A stretch of DNA of 64,000 bases from Saprospiraceae bacterium (GTDB taxonomy: Bacteria > Bacteroidota > Bacteroidia > Chitinophagales > Saprospiraceae). Shown in pieces: positions 54,286 to 63,798 of the stretch (position 1 is its first letter; each line of letters begins with the position of its first letter). Made by a program: the position numbers and the translations under genes. The notes under the pieces are model-generated. The model ran no database searches. It had not been told where the DNA came from and worked only from the letters and a program-made list of their open reading frames with translations. The stretch covers positions 16,850-80,849 of the forward strand of contig JAHDHU010000001.1 in the NCBI GenBank assembly GCA_020631135.1. Reading direction: 5' to 3'.

Positions 54286-55749
54286 TTATTCACTAATAAT
54301 CTTAGAGAGATCTTTTTTCCAAGCGAAAAAAGAAAACACTAAAATCAATACTCCTTTAATTGCGAAAAGCAAAATAGGATCTATACCTAATCCATTTAAA
54401 TATTGTAACGAAACGACTATTATCAATGTCAATACGATGTAGGACAGTATCTTCAAAATAGGATAATGTATTGGATAGTACTTTTTTCCTGTTAGCCATC
54501 CGGCGAATGCCATAAAGCCGTAACAGCATAAGGCGGCCCAAGCTGAACCGATATATCCGATTTTTGGAAGTAGATATATACTAACAGCCAAAGTAATAAA
54601 AGCTCCTATTACTGAAATTATCGCACCCCAATAGGTTTTATCATCAAGCTTATACCAGATCGAAAAATTATAATAAAGTCCAAGAAATAAATAGGCAAAA
54701 AGCAAAATTGGAACAACATGTAAACCAGATCGAAAATCTGATCCCAAAATGTTACCAACGATATCCATGTATGCACTTAAGCCAACAATAACTGCACAAG
54801 CTACAATACAAAATGCCAGTGCAACAGTTCCATAGACTTGTTTGGCATCTTTCCGTTTGGCATTATTAAAAAAGAAAGGTTCAGCTGCATAATTGAAAGC
54901 TACAGTGAAAAGATTTAATAACAAGGCCATTTTTGCGGCAGCACCATAGACACCGGCGTTAGACAAATTATCCTGAATACTTTCTCCTAAAAAATACTTT
55001 TGTATTGGCGCTGCAAAAGATTGATTTATATTTCCAGCAATACCTACCAAAACCAAAGGTAAACTGTACCAAAACATTTTTTTCCAAAGTTTAGAATCAA
55101 ATTGAATTTTGACCTTGAAAAATTCCTTAAGCATCAAAAGAAAAATGAATGTGCTAGCTATCAAATTAGCACCAAAAACATAGTCAATTTGATTTTTTTG
55201 GTCAAATTGAAGCAAGGCAATGCTACTATCAAGACTAGGCATAATTTCGAAACAAAATAGAACTATTAAAACTGTTACCAAGACATTTGCGACACGATAA
55301 AATAAAAATTTCTTAGGCTGATTATCTAGTCGCATTCTGGCATATGGCAATGCCATTAAAGCGTCAAATCCTAAGATAAGAGCAAACCACTTGATATAGT
55401 AAGGCTTGTGATCATAATTGATCAAATTTGCCAATTGTTGATTATAAACAAACATCAATGCAACAATTAGAAATACTATAAGAATGAGTGGCAACATAGC
55501 TGTACCAAAAGCACTGTTTTGATTAGCCTTTTCTGAGCCGAATCTAAAGAAAGCCGTTTCCATCCTATATGTCATTATCACTAAGATGATAGCTGCATAA
55601 GCATAAAGATCCAGATAAATACCAAATTCATCTTGAGAAACCTTATGGCTCAAGTAAATGGTAAACACCAAGAAATGAAGAATCTGAGGTAAAATCTTAC
55701 TCAGACCATAATAGATAGTTTGTCCTGCGAGTTGCTTAAGTAAAGACAT
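54286..55749 (-). CDS. Oligosaccharide flippase family membrane protein (MOP/MATE superfamily)
   Basis: A 487-residue protein with about 14 transmembrane helices. The N-terminus (LAGQTIYYGLSKILPQILHFLVFTIYL) resembles Wzx/PST flippases, and FAAPIQKYFLGESIQDNLSNAGVYGAAAKMALLLNLF in the central region matches the polysaccharide-biosynthesis family. It would move a lipid-linked sugar across the inner membrane. No adjacent glycan gene supports a specific substrate. It converges with the rsgA operon and is divergent from the M42 peptidase gene; 171 bases separate the two starts. Confidence 0.83.
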   Translation of the reverse strand: MSLLKQLAGQTIYYGLSKILPQILHFLVFTIYLSHKVSQDEFGIYLDLYAYAAIILVIMTYRMETAFFRFGSEKANQNSAFGTAMLPLILIVFLIVALMFVYNQQLANLINYDHKPYYIKWFALILGFDALMALPYARMRLDNQPKKFLFYRVANVLVTVLIVLFCFEIMPSLDSSIALLQFDQKNQIDYVFGANLIASTFIFLLMLKEFFKVKIQFDSKLWKKMFWYSLPLVLVGIAGNINQSFAAPIQKYFLGESIQDNLSNAGVYGAAAKMALLLNLFTVAFNYAAEPFFFNNAKRKDAKQVYGTVALAFCIVACAVIVGLSAYMDIVGNILGSDFRSGLHVVPILLFAYLFLGLYYNFSIWYKLDDKTYWGAIISVIGAFITLAVSIYLLPKIGYIGSAWAALCCYGFMAFAGWLTGKKYYPIHYPILKILSYIVLTLIIVVSLQYLNGLGIDPILLFAIKGVLILVFSFFAWKKDLSKIISE

Positions 55750-55892
55750 ATAACAATGCTAAGATGAACAAAAAAGCTGGTACTGAAAAAGATGATCATT
55801 ATGGACAAAATAACATTCAGCGAATGCTGCATCAATGTCAAGCTTTAACTTATATCACATTGCGCATATTGCTCGAAAGCTTATGAATTTTC

Positions 55893-55900
55893 TAAATTTG
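55893..55900 (+). promoter_or_regulatory. Promoter of the M42 peptidase operon (TAAATTTG with TTG 21 nt upstream)
   Basis: Perfect -7 box TAAATTTG 20 bases before the ATG at 55921, with a TTG (55869-55871) separated by 21 bases, which is the expected -33 to -7 spacing. The best complete promoter I see here. Confidence 0.65.
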
Positions 55901-55920
55901 AGACGCGAACAAAGTGAAAA

Positions 55921-56967
55921 ATGAATATTAAGCTATTAAGTCAAGTTTGTAAGGTGCCAGGAGCTCCTGGATTTGAACAACCAATTCGAGCATATATAAC
56001 TAAACAAGTCAAATCATTGGCTGATGAAGTATATACAGATGCCATGGGAAATCTTATTGCCGTAAAAAAGGGTAAGAAACGAAAAAAGGTAATGATTGCG
56101 GCTCATATGGATGAAATCAGTTTTGCGGTGACACATATCGAAGAGGATGGGTTTATTAGATTTACAACATTGGGAGGATTTGATCCTAAAACTTTAACTG
56201 CTCAACGCGTAATTATACACGGCAAAAAAGATATCATCGGTGTCATGGGTTGTAAACCAATTCATATTATGACGCCAGAAGAAAGAAATAGAGTGGTCAA
56301 AACGAATGAGTATTTTATTGATACTGGTTTACCGAAAAAAGAAGTAGAAAAATATATTACCATTGGTGACCCTATTACTAGAGAAAGGGAGTTGATCGAG
56401 ATGGGCAACAATGTAAATGCTAAATCTCTCGATAATCGAATTTCTGTCTTTATACTTATTGAAACTTTAAGGGCTTTAAAAAAGAAGTCTGTTCCTTATG
56501 ATGTGTATGCGTGTTTTACTGTTCAGGAAGAGGTAGGATTAAGAGGAGCTACTGCTGCTGCTTCTGGAATCAATCCAGATTTCGGCATTAATCTAGATGT
56601 AACCTTGGCAAATGATATGCCTGGTATTGCTCCTCATGAATATTGTACGAAATTGGGAGCTGGTACGGCGATAAAAGTTTTAGATGGAAGAACGATTTGT
56701 GATTATCGAATGGTCGCTTTTATGAAAGAGGTAGCTAAGAAAAATAAAATTCAATATCAATTAGAAGTGCTCACAGCTGGTGGTACAGATACTGCTGCTT
56801 TGCAAAGAGATGCTAACGGAGGAAGTATAGCTGGGGGAATTTCTATCCCATGTAGATATTTGCATCAAGTTATTGAAATGGTCAATAAAGACGATACGCA
56901 AGGAACAATCGACCTTTTAGTGGCTTGTTTGTTGGTTATAGATAAATATAATTGGAGCTTTAGATAA
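55921..56967 (+). CDS. M42-family metallopeptidase
   Basis: A 348-residue cocatalytic zinc aminopeptidase. The first metal ligands His62 and Asp64 are in [11 protein letters not shown], Asp in [12 protein letters not shown] bridges the two metals, and catalytic Glu-Glu is in [11 protein letters not shown]. The remaining ligands are [12 protein letters not shown] and the terminal [10 protein letters not shown]42 enzymes form tetrahedral complexes that trim small peptides. It is the first gene of an operon with PCD (1-base overlap) and RlmF. Confidence 0.88.
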   Translation: MNIKLLSQVCKVPGAPGFEQPIRAYITKQVKSLADEVYTDAMGNLIAVKKGKKRKKVMIAAHMDEISFAVTHIEEDGFIRFTTLGGFDPKTLTAQRVIIHGKKDIIGVMGCKPIHIMTPEERNRVVKTNEYFIDTGLPKKEVEKYITIGDPITRERELIEMGNNVNAKSLDNRISVFILIETLRALKKKSVPYDVYACFTVQEEVGLRGATAAASGINPDFGINLDVTLANDMPGIAPHEYCTKLGAGTAIKVLDGRTICDYRMVAFMKEVAKKNKIQYQLEVLTAGGTDTAALQRDANGGSIAGGISIPCRYLHQVIEMVNKDDTQGTIDLLVACLLVIDKYNWSFR

Positions 56968-57212
56968 TGTTTAAAGAAATAGACAATTGTCTCAGAGCTA
57001 AATTTGAGTTTAATGATTTTTCTGAAGCTTTTGCTTTTATGACACAGGTGGCATTTTTGGCGGAAAAACAAAACCATCACCCAAACTGGTCCAACGTCTG
57101 GAATTCTGTAACAATAGAATTAAGCACACATGATGCTGGAAATATTGTCACCGAAAAAGACAGAAAATTGGCGAAAGGTATCGTAAAAATCTTTAATGGT
57201 TCTAATACTTAA
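56967..57212 (+). CDS. Pterin-4a-carbinolamine dehydratase
   Basis: An 81-residue enzyme carrying the family motif (E/D)-x3-H-H-P-x5-W as [13 protein letters not shown], plus a second half [21 protein letters not shown]. It recycles 4a-hydroxytetrahydrobiopterin, but stand-alone bacterial copies may serve molybdopterin or other pterins, and no aromatic hydroxylase is in the window. The ATG overlaps the M42 stop (TAATG). Confidence 0.88.
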   Translation: MFKEIDNCLRAKFEFNDFSEAFAFMTQVAFLAEKQNHHPNWSNVWNSVTIELSTHDAGNIVTEKDRKLAKGIVKIFNGSNT

Positions 57213-57214
57213 AG

Positions 57215-58060
57215 TTGCATCCTAATAATCTTCATAAGAAGTCTTATGATTTTCAATCACTTGTTAAAGCTTTACCAGCATTAGAGCAATTTGTAATTAA
57301 AAATCCAAGTGAAGAACTCACAATAAACTTTTCTGACAGAGCATCTGTAATTGCTCTCAATAAGGCCATTTTAAAATACCATTATCAAATCGAATATTGG
57401 GATGTAATGGATGGTTATTTGTGTCCTGCAGTTCCAGGGAGAGCAGAATATATTCATCATTTAAATGATTTGCTTTCAGAGAACGAGAAACATAAAAAAA
57501 TTTGTTGCCTGGATATAGGAACTGGTGCCAGCATCATTTACCCATTACTGGGTGTCAAGATCTATAATTGGAAATTTATAGCTACTGATATTGATCCTAA
57601 AGCTTTGAGAGCAGCGAAGGGAATATTGGAAGCAAATAATTTGTCTTCTAGAGTGGCTATCCGTCATCAAGCTAATCCAGAAATTTTATTGGCGAATATT
57701 TTGAAGCCAATGGATAGGGTGGAACTAATAATGTGTAATCCACCTTTTTACAAATCTTTAGAAGAAGCTCAAAGTCATCGAAGTGATAAAAATCTCAACT
57801 TAGACATACAAGAAAACACTTTTGGTGGCAATCCCAATGAGTTATGGTGTGATGGTGGTGAGATAAGATTTATACAAACCCTCATTGATGAATCTTCTCA
57901 GTGTAGATCTCAATTGGGATGGATCTCTTCTCTTGTGGCAAACAAAAATCACCTAGATAATTTACAAAAGCGCTTAAAGTATGTACAAGTGCGAGAAGTA
58001 AAAATCATTCCACTAGAACTTGGTAATAAAAAATCTCGAATCTTGGCTTGGCGTTTTTAG
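57215..58060 (+). CDS. rlmF: 23S rRNA (adenine1618-N6)-methyltransferase RlmF
   Basis: A 281-residue methyltransferase with the RlmF N-terminus HPNNLHKKSYDFQSLVKALPAL and WDVMDGYLCPAVPGRAEYIHHL, a SAM motif I CLDIGTGASIIYPLLG, and the catalytic NPPF in IMCNPPFYKSLEEA. It methylates A1618 of 23S rRNA. It starts from TTG at 57215, which directly precedes the conserved His-Pro; no ATG is available. It follows PCD by two bases. RlmF is commonly known from proteobacteria, but bacteroidote homologues exist. Confidence 0.85.
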   Translation: MHPNNLHKKSYDFQSLVKALPALEQFVIKNPSEELTINFSDRASVIALNKAILKYHYQIEYWDVMDGYLCPAVPGRAEYIHHLNDLLSENEKHKKICCLDIGTGASIIYPLLGVKIYNWKFIATDIDPKALRAAKGILEANNLSSRVAIRHQANPEILLANILKPMDRVELIMCNPPFYKSLEEAQSHRSDKNLNLDIQENTFGGNPNELWCDGGEIRFIQTLIDESSQCRSQLGWISSLVANKNHLDNLQKRLKYVQVREVKIIPLELGNKKSRILAWRF

Positions 58061-58203
58061 CCAATTATTTCCTTTCATCGATAAAAATATAGCTTCCGTC
58101 TAAGAGCTTGTTAATGTACTGTTAAAACAAAATAGCTTGCAAAACAACTTAGAAATTGAGGCGTTACTTCTAGACATTGTTGAACACAAAACGATTTTAA
58201 AAG

Positions 58204-59397
58204 ATGAAACAATTCTTAAACATGTTGGCTGCTGGAGTACTCGGAGGAATCATTTCCTTTGGGGCTTTTACATACAGTCAAGATGATCAAGAACTTGCGG
58301 ATGTTCAAATTCTAAATAATGCAAGTCAGGTAAGCTTATTAAATTCAGCCCCTAAGGTAATTGGCAATATGGATTTTGTAGATGCATCCGCGAAAGCTAC
58401 AGATGCTGTAGTACATATCTATGCTGAAGAAAGTGATCAGTTGGCAATGCAAAGGAGAAAGCAAGAACAAGAACAGCGAAGAAATAGAGATCCTTTTGGC
58501 AATGGTTGGTTTAGCATGGAAGACTTTTTCGGAGGAAATGGTTTTGGAAATTTCTATAGGCCTAAAAATGGTACAGGTTCAGGTGTGATAATTTCAGACG
58601 ATGGATATATCGTCACTAATAATCATGTTGTAGGTTTTGCGGATTATATTTTAGTCACTCTTGCCAATGGTAAAAAAATAGAAGCTACAAAAATAGGAAC
58701 AGATCCTAGCACAGACTTGGCTGTTTTAAAAATTGATGAAAATAATTTGAGTGAAATACAGTATGGAGATAGTGACAAAGTTCAGGTTGGAGAATGGGTG
58801 TTGGCAGTTGGTAATCCCTTCGATTTGACTTCGACCGTTACCGCTGGTATAGTTAGTGCTAAAGGTCGAGATTTGGATATTATTAAAGGAGGAAAAGCAA
58901 TTGAAGAATTTATTCAAACAGATGCAGCCGTTAATCCTGGAAATAGTGGAGGAGCATTGGTAGATGCTCAAGGAAAATTGGTTGGTATTAATACTGCCAT
59001 TGCGACACCAACTGGAGTTTATGCAGGATATTCATTCGCGATACCAACCAATTTGGTAAAAAGAATCGTCTCTGATATAATAGAAAACGGGGGGAGCATT
59101 GAAAGAACTAACCTAGGAATCTATACTTACGATATTGATCGAAGTTTAAAAGATAAACTAAACCTCAGTGTTGATAAAGGTGTTTTTATTGATGAGGTCG
59201 AAAAGAGAAGCGCTGCTCAGTATGCAGGTATCCTTCCAGGTGATGTGATCACTTCAATTGATGGTAAACAGATAAATGACGGCGATGATTTAGTGGAGAT
59301 GATGAAGTTTAAAAAAGTAGGAGATGTTCTAAATGTAGAGCTGGTCCGAAATAAGAGAAAAAAGACAATAGCAGTAAAGCTGCGAAAAGGAATATAA
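58204..59397 (+). CDS. Periplasmic serine protease of the HtrA/DegP family, one PDZ domain
   Basis: A 397-residue S1C protease with a signal-like hydrophobic N-terminus (residues 3-22). The catalytic triad is His141 (TNNHVVG), Asp171 (PSTDLAVLKI) and Ser248 in NPGNSGGAL. A loop-rich N-terminal insert (residues 75-122) is rich in Gln/Arg and Gly/Phe. One C-terminal PDZ domain (about 300-395) replaces the two of DegP, so it is DegS/HtrA-like. It likely handles unfolded envelope proteins. A strong terminator follows at 59469. Confidence 0.9.
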   Translation: MKQFLNMLAAGVLGGIISFGAFTYSQDDQELADVQILNNASQVSLLNSAPKVIGNMDFVDASAKATDAVVHIYAEESDQLAMQRRKQEQEQRRNRDPFGNGWFSMEDFFGGNGFGNFYRPKNGTGSGVIISDDGYIVTNNHVVGFADYILVTLANGKKIEATKIGTDPSTDLAVLKIDENNLSEIQYGDSDKVQVGEWVLAVGNPFDLTSTVTAGIVSAKGRDLDIIKGGKAIEEFIQTDAAVNPGNSGGALVDAQGKLVGINTAIATPTGVYAGYSFAIPTNLVKRIVSDIIENGGSIERTNLGIYTYDIDRSLKDKLNLSVDKGVFIDEVEKRSAAQYAGILPGDVITSIDGKQINDGDDLVEMMKFKKVGDVLNVELVRNKRKKTIAVKLRKGI

Positions 59398-59468
59398 GTT
59401 AAAATCAGAGCAACTATTGCGGCGTTCTGATTAGAGATTAAAAGTTGGTTTTTCGTTTTGTTTTGATG

Positions 59469-59500
59469 ACGTCCACCTTTCCCAGGGGTGGACGTTTTTT
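59469..59500 (+). terminator. Rho-independent terminator after the HtrA gene
   Basis: Perfect 9-bp stem ACGTCCACC / GGTGGACGT with a 9-base loop and six T. It sits inside the 5' portion of the open frame of the next gene, so the ComF start must lie further down. Confidence 0.92.
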
Positions 59501-59534
59501 GTTACATATTGATGGCTTGCGGTATTGTAAATTG

Positions 59535-60239
59535 ATGAATATATGTTTTGAATATCTCGAAGCTCTTCTACATTTGGTTTACCCTAAACTTTGCTTAGCA
59601 TGTGATAGTACCATCCCTATAAAAGGAGACTTTTTTTGTCTTGATTGTAAACTAGAGCTGCAATACACTATGCATTTTGAAAAAAGGGAAAATGACTTTA
59701 TGCAAAAATTCTACGGTAGGATTTCATTAGAATTTGGTGCTGCTCTTTACAATTACTATTCTGGACACATTTTAAAAAATATGCTACATGGTTTAAAATA
59801 TAAAAGAAGACGGGATGTTGGATTGGCATTGGGTCGTTTGTTGGGAGTCCAACTTTCAAGATGTGCTTTTTTCGAAAAACCTGATGTGGTTATCCCAGTC
59901 CCGATCCATAAAAAGCGAAGAAAGATTAGAGCTTATAATCAAGCAGAATTAATCGCCTCAGAAATTTCTAAAACACTTGATATTCCATTAAAAAATCAAA
60001 TTTTGACTAAAGTCAAAAATTTGGAAAGCCAAACTCGGAAATCTAGATATGAAAGATCTGCAGAAATAGATGCCGGACTTTGTGTAAATCAAAGCGAAAA
60101 TCTCATTGGACTACATGTGTTATTGGTTGATGATATTCTTACAACTGGTGCTACTTTGGAGGCTTGTGCGTTGAAGTTAAAATCCTTTGGAGTACAGCGT
60201 TTTTCTTTTGTTACTTTAGCAATAACAAAAACGGTGTAA
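59535..60239 (+). CDS. comF: ComF family protein (phosphoribosyltransferase-like)
   Basis: A 234-residue protein starting at ATG 59535 (MNICFEYLEALLHLVYPKLC). An in-frame ATG 90 bases earlier would run through a terminator and is rejected. N-terminal zinc finger: CLACDSTIP...FFCLDC. The PRTase domain has the PRPP loop LLVDDILTTGATLEAC and the catalytic region VVIPVPIHKKRRKIRAYNQAELIA. ComF proteins assist DNA uptake at competence, so its pairing in the same genome with ComM/YifB (44036) is notable but not proof of transformation. Its stop is next to the start of the DinB-like gene. Confidence 0.85.
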   Translation: MNICFEYLEALLHLVYPKLCLACDSTIPIKGDFFCLDCKLELQYTMHFEKRENDFMQKFYGRISLEFGAALYNYYSGHILKNMLHGLKYKRRRDVGLALGRLLGVQLSRCAFFEKPDVVIPVPIHKKRRKIRAYNQAELIASEISKTLDIPLKNQILTKVKNLESQTRKSRYERSAEIDAGLCVNQSENLIGLHVLLVDDILTTGATLEACALKLKSFGVQRFSFVTLAITKTV

Positions 60240-60755
60240 ATGAATTTGTCTGAAAAAATCACACAATCAATTATTTCGGATATAAAGCAACGACTCTTTG
60301 AGGAGAGTTTTCCAAGAATTATTCAGTGTCTTAATCAACTAGATGAAGATCAAATCTGGTTACGAAAAAATCAATGTTCAAACAGCGTAGGAAATTTGGT
60401 TTTGCACCTATGCGGGAATATCAGACAATATATTATTTCAGGTATAGGTGGAAGAAATGACATTCGTCAAAGAGATTTGGAATTTTCTACTGTTGGTCCA
60501 CTTGAGAAGAAAATTTTAATAAAGAAATTGTCCCAATTAGAATTGGAAGTTCTAGAAGTTTTAAATAGAATCCTTCCCAGTGACCTCATTTTAGTCAAGA
60601 AAGTTCAAGGCTTCAGCCTAAATGTATGTTCAATTTTGATTCATGTTACCGAACATTTGTCATATCATACTGGTCAAATAGCGTTCTTTACCAAGCAAGA
60701 AAATAATGTGGATCTAAAATTTTATGGCGACTTGGATCTGAATATCACGGACTAA
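60240..60755 (+). CDS. DinB-like/DUF1572 family protein
   Basis: A 171-residue four-helix-bundle protein of the DinB/DUF1572 type. The metal-binding pattern is VLHLCGNIRQYI (first His) and HVTEHLSYHTGQI (His-x3-His-x3-His). The likely function is metal-dependent thiol (bacillithiol-like) transfer or hydrolase activity; the family is broad and no specific reaction can be assigned. It starts directly at the comF stop with no gap, and the UDG gene follows after 6 bases. Confidence 0.75.
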   Translation: MNLSEKITQSIISDIKQRLFEESFPRIIQCLNQLDEDQIWLRKNQCSNSVGNLVLHLCGNIRQYIISGIGGRNDIRQRDLEFSTVGPLEKKILIKKLSQLELEVLEVLNRILPSDLILVKKVQGFSLNVCSILIHVTEHLSYHTGQIAFFTKQENNVDLKFYGDLDLNITD

Positions 60756-60761
60756 TTCATT

Positions 60762-61337
60762 ATGAAAAAATTACTTAAAGAGATCCGATCTTGTACCATT
60801 TGTAATCCTTTTTTGCCATTGGGACCAAATCCTGTGGTTTCGTTTTCATCAAAAAGCAGAATTGTTATTATAGGCCAAGCGCCTGGATCAGTTGTGCACA
60901 GGACTGGAAAACCATGGGATGATAAAAGCGGAGAATCTTTGCGAAAGTGGTTGGGCGTTTCGGATAATGATTTTTATAATGCTGATAAATTTGCAATTGT
61001 ACCAATGGGATTTTGCTATCCAGGGAAAGGAAAAAGTGGAGATTTAGCACCTAGGAAGGAATGTGCCCTCCATTGGCATGAAAGAATCATGACTCAGCTT
61101 GTAAACGTTCGATTGATATTGTTGATTGGAAAATATGCACAAGACTATTATTTAAAAAAACAAGTCAAGCGAAATCTTACTGAAACCGTAAAAAGTTATA
61201 ATAGTTATTTACCAAAGTATTTTGTTTTACCTCATCCTTCACCAAGAAACAATATATGGATGAAAAAAAACGAATGGTTTAAAGTAGATGTTTTACCAGT
61301 TTTACGAAATGAAGTGAACAGCATTCTTAATACTTAA
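60762..61337 (+). CDS. Uracil-DNA glycosylase superfamily protein
   Basis: A 191-residue protein with the UDG-superfamily motif A IIGQAPGSVVHRTGKPWDD and motif B LPHPSPRNN near the C-terminus. GQAPG plus HPSPRN is the combination of the family 4/5-like and DUF4918-like branches, but no Fe-S cysteine set is evident (only scattered Cys), so it is not clearly UDG family 4. It probably removes damaged or uracil bases in DNA repair; the specificity is unknown. The stop overlaps the convergent cutC gene by four bases. Confidence 0.8.
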   Translation: MKKLLKEIRSCTICNPFLPLGPNPVVSFSSKSRIVIIGQAPGSVVHRTGKPWDDKSGESLRKWLGVSDNDFYNADKFAIVPMGFCYPGKGKSGDLAPRKECALHWHERIMTQLVNVRLILLIGKYAQDYYLKKQVKRNLTETVKSYNSYLPKYFVLPHPSPRNNIWMKKNEWFKVDVLPVLRNEVNSILNT

Positions 61338-62005
61338 TGTAAATCACCAACAATTTTTTTGCCATGGTAATAACTACAACTAATAAAGTCATGATGTTTT
61401 GTCAAATTGTCTTTATCAATTTTTCCTGCAGCGATCAATTCTATTTCCGGAGAAGCTAATTTTTTCATTTTTAATAATACTTCCTTTCCTTCCCAAGCTG
61501 TAGGTGCTTGACCCGAACTCAAAAGATACTTCACGTTTCTTATCTTTTTGAGTTGTTCAATACTAGAAGGGTAGTCCTTTACTAGATCTATGCATTTGTG
61601 AATGGTTAGCGGTAAGGCTTCACAATTTTTAGCAACCAATTGGATTGACTCTAAATCTAGTGTTCCGTTTTTGGTCATTGCGCCGAATACAATTCCTTGA
61701 ATTGGATATTCTTTTAATTTCTTTAATTGGTTTAACATGATTTCCATATCATGTTTTGTATAAATAAAATCACCGCTCTTATTTCTGAGCATGCACTTGA
61801 CTGGAATAGAAATTTTAGATAAGGTAGATTCTACCAGTTCTAGATCCGGGGTAAGTCCATCGTTTTGTAAATCCGAACACAATTCTATCTGATCAGCTCC
61901 ATTGACAGAAGCTATAAAAGCTTGGTTTGCCGTTTCTACACAGGCTTCTTTGATTATTTTAAACCCCTGAAGTTTTTGCAAGATAGTCTCGGTGATGTTC
62001 TTCAT
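61334..62005 (-). CDS. cutC: Copper homeostasis protein CutC family
   Basis: A 223-residue TIM-barrel protein: [34 protein letters not shown] is the CutC N-terminal signature, followed by [29 protein letters not shown], and [12 protein letters not shown]. CutC has been linked to copper tolerance in E. coli, though its true role is debated. The ATG at 62005 adds about 19 residues before the usual start (EACVET), and overlaps the end of pyrH by 47 bases. The overlap suggests pyrH reads past its original stop (see findings). Confidence 0.83.
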   Translation of the reverse strand: MKNITETILQKLQGFKIIKEACVETANQAFIASVNGADQIELCSDLQNDGLTPDLELVESTLSKISIPVKCMLRNKSGDFIYTKHDMEIMLNQLKKLKEYPIQGIVFGAMTKNGTLDLESIQLVAKNCEALPLTIHKCIDLVKDYPSSIEQLKKIRNVKYLLSSGQAPTAWEGKEVLLKMKKLASPEIELIAAGKIDKDNLTKHHDFISCSYYHGKKIVGDLH

Positions 62006-62714
62006 TACAAACCAAAGTACCTATATTTTCGCCTTCTACTATTTTTGTGAGATTTTGAGGATCGCCAATATCGAAGACAACAATTGGTAGGTTATTTTCT
62101 TGACACATGGTAAATGCTGTCATGTCCATTACACCTAAACCTAAGCTAATTACTTTGTGAAAACTAATCCAGTCAAACTTTGTGGCGGATGGGTCTTTTT
62201 CTGGGTCAGCAGAATATATGCCATCGACACGTGTTCCTTTCAGGATAACATCTGCATCGATTTCATTGGCTCTTAATGCTGCGGCAGAATCTGTTGTGAA
62301 ATATGGACTTCCTGTGCCAGCACAAAAGATAACAACTCTACCTTTTTCTAGGTGTCTAGTAGCCCTTCTGCGAATATAGGGTTCAGCGATTTGCTTCATA
62401 TCTATTGCTGAAACCAACCTGGTATAAATCCCTAATCCTTCACAAGCAGATTGCAAGGCCATTCCATTTATGCATGTAGCTAACATACCCATGTAATCGC
62501 CTTGCACTCTGTTCATTCCGGACTCAGTAGCATTTAGTCCTCGGTAAATATTTCCACCTCCGATGACTACTGCTATTTCGACTTCTTTTTCTTGAAGAGA
62601 TTTTATTTGTTGAGCATATGATTTGACCATTACTGGATCAATGCCAAAGCCCTGCTTACCCATTAAGGATTCTCCAGAGAGTTTGAGAAGGATTCTTTTG
62701 TACTTTAAACTCAT
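61959..62714 (-). CDS. pyrH: UMP kinase, with C-terminal extension overlapping cutC
   Basis: A 251-residue amino-acid-kinase-fold enzyme: [13 protein letters not shown] and [14 protein letters not shown] are the phosphate-binding loops, and [22 protein letters not shown] is the substrate region. It phosphorylates UMP to UDP. Normal PyrH ends with GTLV plus a few residues (about 235-240 total). Here it continues 16 codons ([16 protein letters not shown]), reading through a TAATG that is out of frame at the cutC start. It sits in the canonical tsf-pyrH cluster, but the histone-like HNH gene lies between them and frr does not follow. Confidence 0.92.
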   Translation of the reverse strand: MSLKYKRILLKLSGESLMGKQGFGIDPVMVKSYAQQIKSLQEKEVEIAVVIGGGNIYRGLNATESGMNRVQGDYMGMLATCINGMALQSACEGLGIYTRLVSAIDMKQIAEPYIRRRATRHLEKGRVVIFCAGTGSPYFTTDSAAALRANEIDADVILKGTRVDGIYSADPEKDPSATKFDWISFHKVISLGLGVMDMTAFTMCQENNLPIVVFDIGDPQNLTKIVEGENIGTLVCNEEHHRDYLAKTSGV

Positions 62715-62757
62715 ATGAAGAATATTTATAATCTAAGATAGGCTTTTAAATAAAATT

Positions 62758-63798
62758 CTAATCAATTGTTACGTGCCCCCAGTTTTCGCCACGATCAATC
62801 CTTTTGATCTGAGTCATGGTGATGCCAAAATCTTTGGATAACTGAGTTCTTGTTTTTTTGCCTGATCGTAAGGCTTTTTTAAGTCTTCGAACTTTGGCTT
62901 CTGTCATTTTTACGTGAGAGCCTAAAACGATATTTGTTCTATCGTATTTATACGTTCCGAGTTTGGCATGATGAGCACTTAATTCATCGCGATTCATCCA
63001 AGCAATGTTTGTCACCTTATTGTTGTTTCTGTCACCATTTAAGTGGGTCACAAAAACGTTCTTTCTCTTCGTTGACTTAAAGTATTCTGCTACTAGTTTA
63101 TGAACGTACTTACTAGCTCTTTTATCTCCGCTTAATTTTATATTAAACTGTAAGTATCCACCTCTTTTTAGTGGGGTACATTTTAGCAAGTATTCTGATT
63201 TAGTAATCTTATGAATACTTTTTATTCTTCCCATGTTGGAGATAAAGTAGTTGGCTTGCTTTGTAGGGGCAACAAATTTAATTTGTTTCCAAATTTCGTT
63301 TTTGTAAGACTTTACAATGTTTGGTTTGACAACTTTTTTTACTGCGGCCTTTCTTGCAGTCTTTTTTCTACCCACTGTGCTACTTGCTTTTTTAGCTACT
63401 GTTCTTTTTGCAGCGGGCTTAGCAGCAGTTCTTTTTGCAGCTGGTTTAGGAGCGGTTCTTTTTTTAGCCACGGTTTTCTTTGCTGTTGCTTTTTTGGCTG
63501 ATGATTTAGGAGCTGCCTTTTTCGCAACAGTTTTTTTAGCTGTAGTTCCTTTTTTCGCAACAGTTTTTGTAGCAGTCGCTTTTTTAGCGGTAGTTCTTTT
63601 GGGTGTTGACTTTTTCGCTACTGTTTTTTTAGATGTTGCTTTTTCGGAAGCTTTTTTAGCAGTTAGCTTTTTCTTAGAAGTTTTTTTAGATCCTGCTTTT
63701 TTAGCGGCGACTTTTTTCTTTGAAGAAGCTTTTTTGCCGGCAGTTTTTTTACTTGAACTTTTGGCAGGAGATTTCTTCTTTGATTTTACTTTGGCCAT
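62758..63798 (-). CDS. Histone-H1-like Lys/Ala-rich tail fused to NUMOD4-HNH-HTH (homing-endonuclease-like)
   Basis: A 346-residue protein. Residues 1-160 are almost entirely Lys, Ala, Thr, Ser and Arg in degenerate AKK(A/T)xxKK repeats, like histone H1/Hc1-type nucleoid proteins. Residues about 166-222 match a NUMOD4 domain (NEIWKQIKF, ISNMGRIKSI). About 230-270 form an HNH_3-type nuclease (VHKLVAEYF with His233, THLNGDRNNN with His252, N258-N260, then Trp267). Residues 299-345 resemble the HTH that follows HNH in such proteins (TRTQLSKDFGITMTQIKRI). The nuclease-like residues look intact. It is located between tsf and pyrH, with a terminator before it. I suggest a chromatin-like role or domesticated homing endonuclease; this is inference. 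Confidence 0.8.
   Translation of the reverse strand: MAKVKSKKKSPAKSSSKKTAGKKASSKKKVAAKKAGSKKTSKKKLTAKKASEKATSKKTVAKKSTPKRTTAKKATATKTVAKKGTTAKKTVAKKAAPKSSAKKATAKKTVAKKRTAPKPAAKRTAAKPAAKRTVAKKASSTVGRKKTARKAAVKKVVKPNIVKSYKNEIWKQIKFVAPTKQANYFISNMGRIKSIHKITKSEYLLKCTPLKRGGYLQFNIKLSGDKRASKYVHKLVAEYFKSTKRKNVFVTHLNGDRNNNKVTNIAWMNRDELSAHHAKLGTYKYDRTNIVLGSHVKMTEAKVRRLKKALRSGKKTRTQLSKDFGITMTQIKRIDRGENWGHVTID

Noticed and set aside
59445..59534. Upstream in-frame ATG for ComF
   Set aside because: It lies before a strong terminator and encodes a non-conserved, polar-start stretch; ATG 59535 begins the conserved domain.
62758..63798. Group I intron carrying the HNH gene
   Set aside because: The gene sits between intact tsf and pyrH ends with a normal terminator before it, and neither neighbour is interrupted; no intron core motif was noticed.
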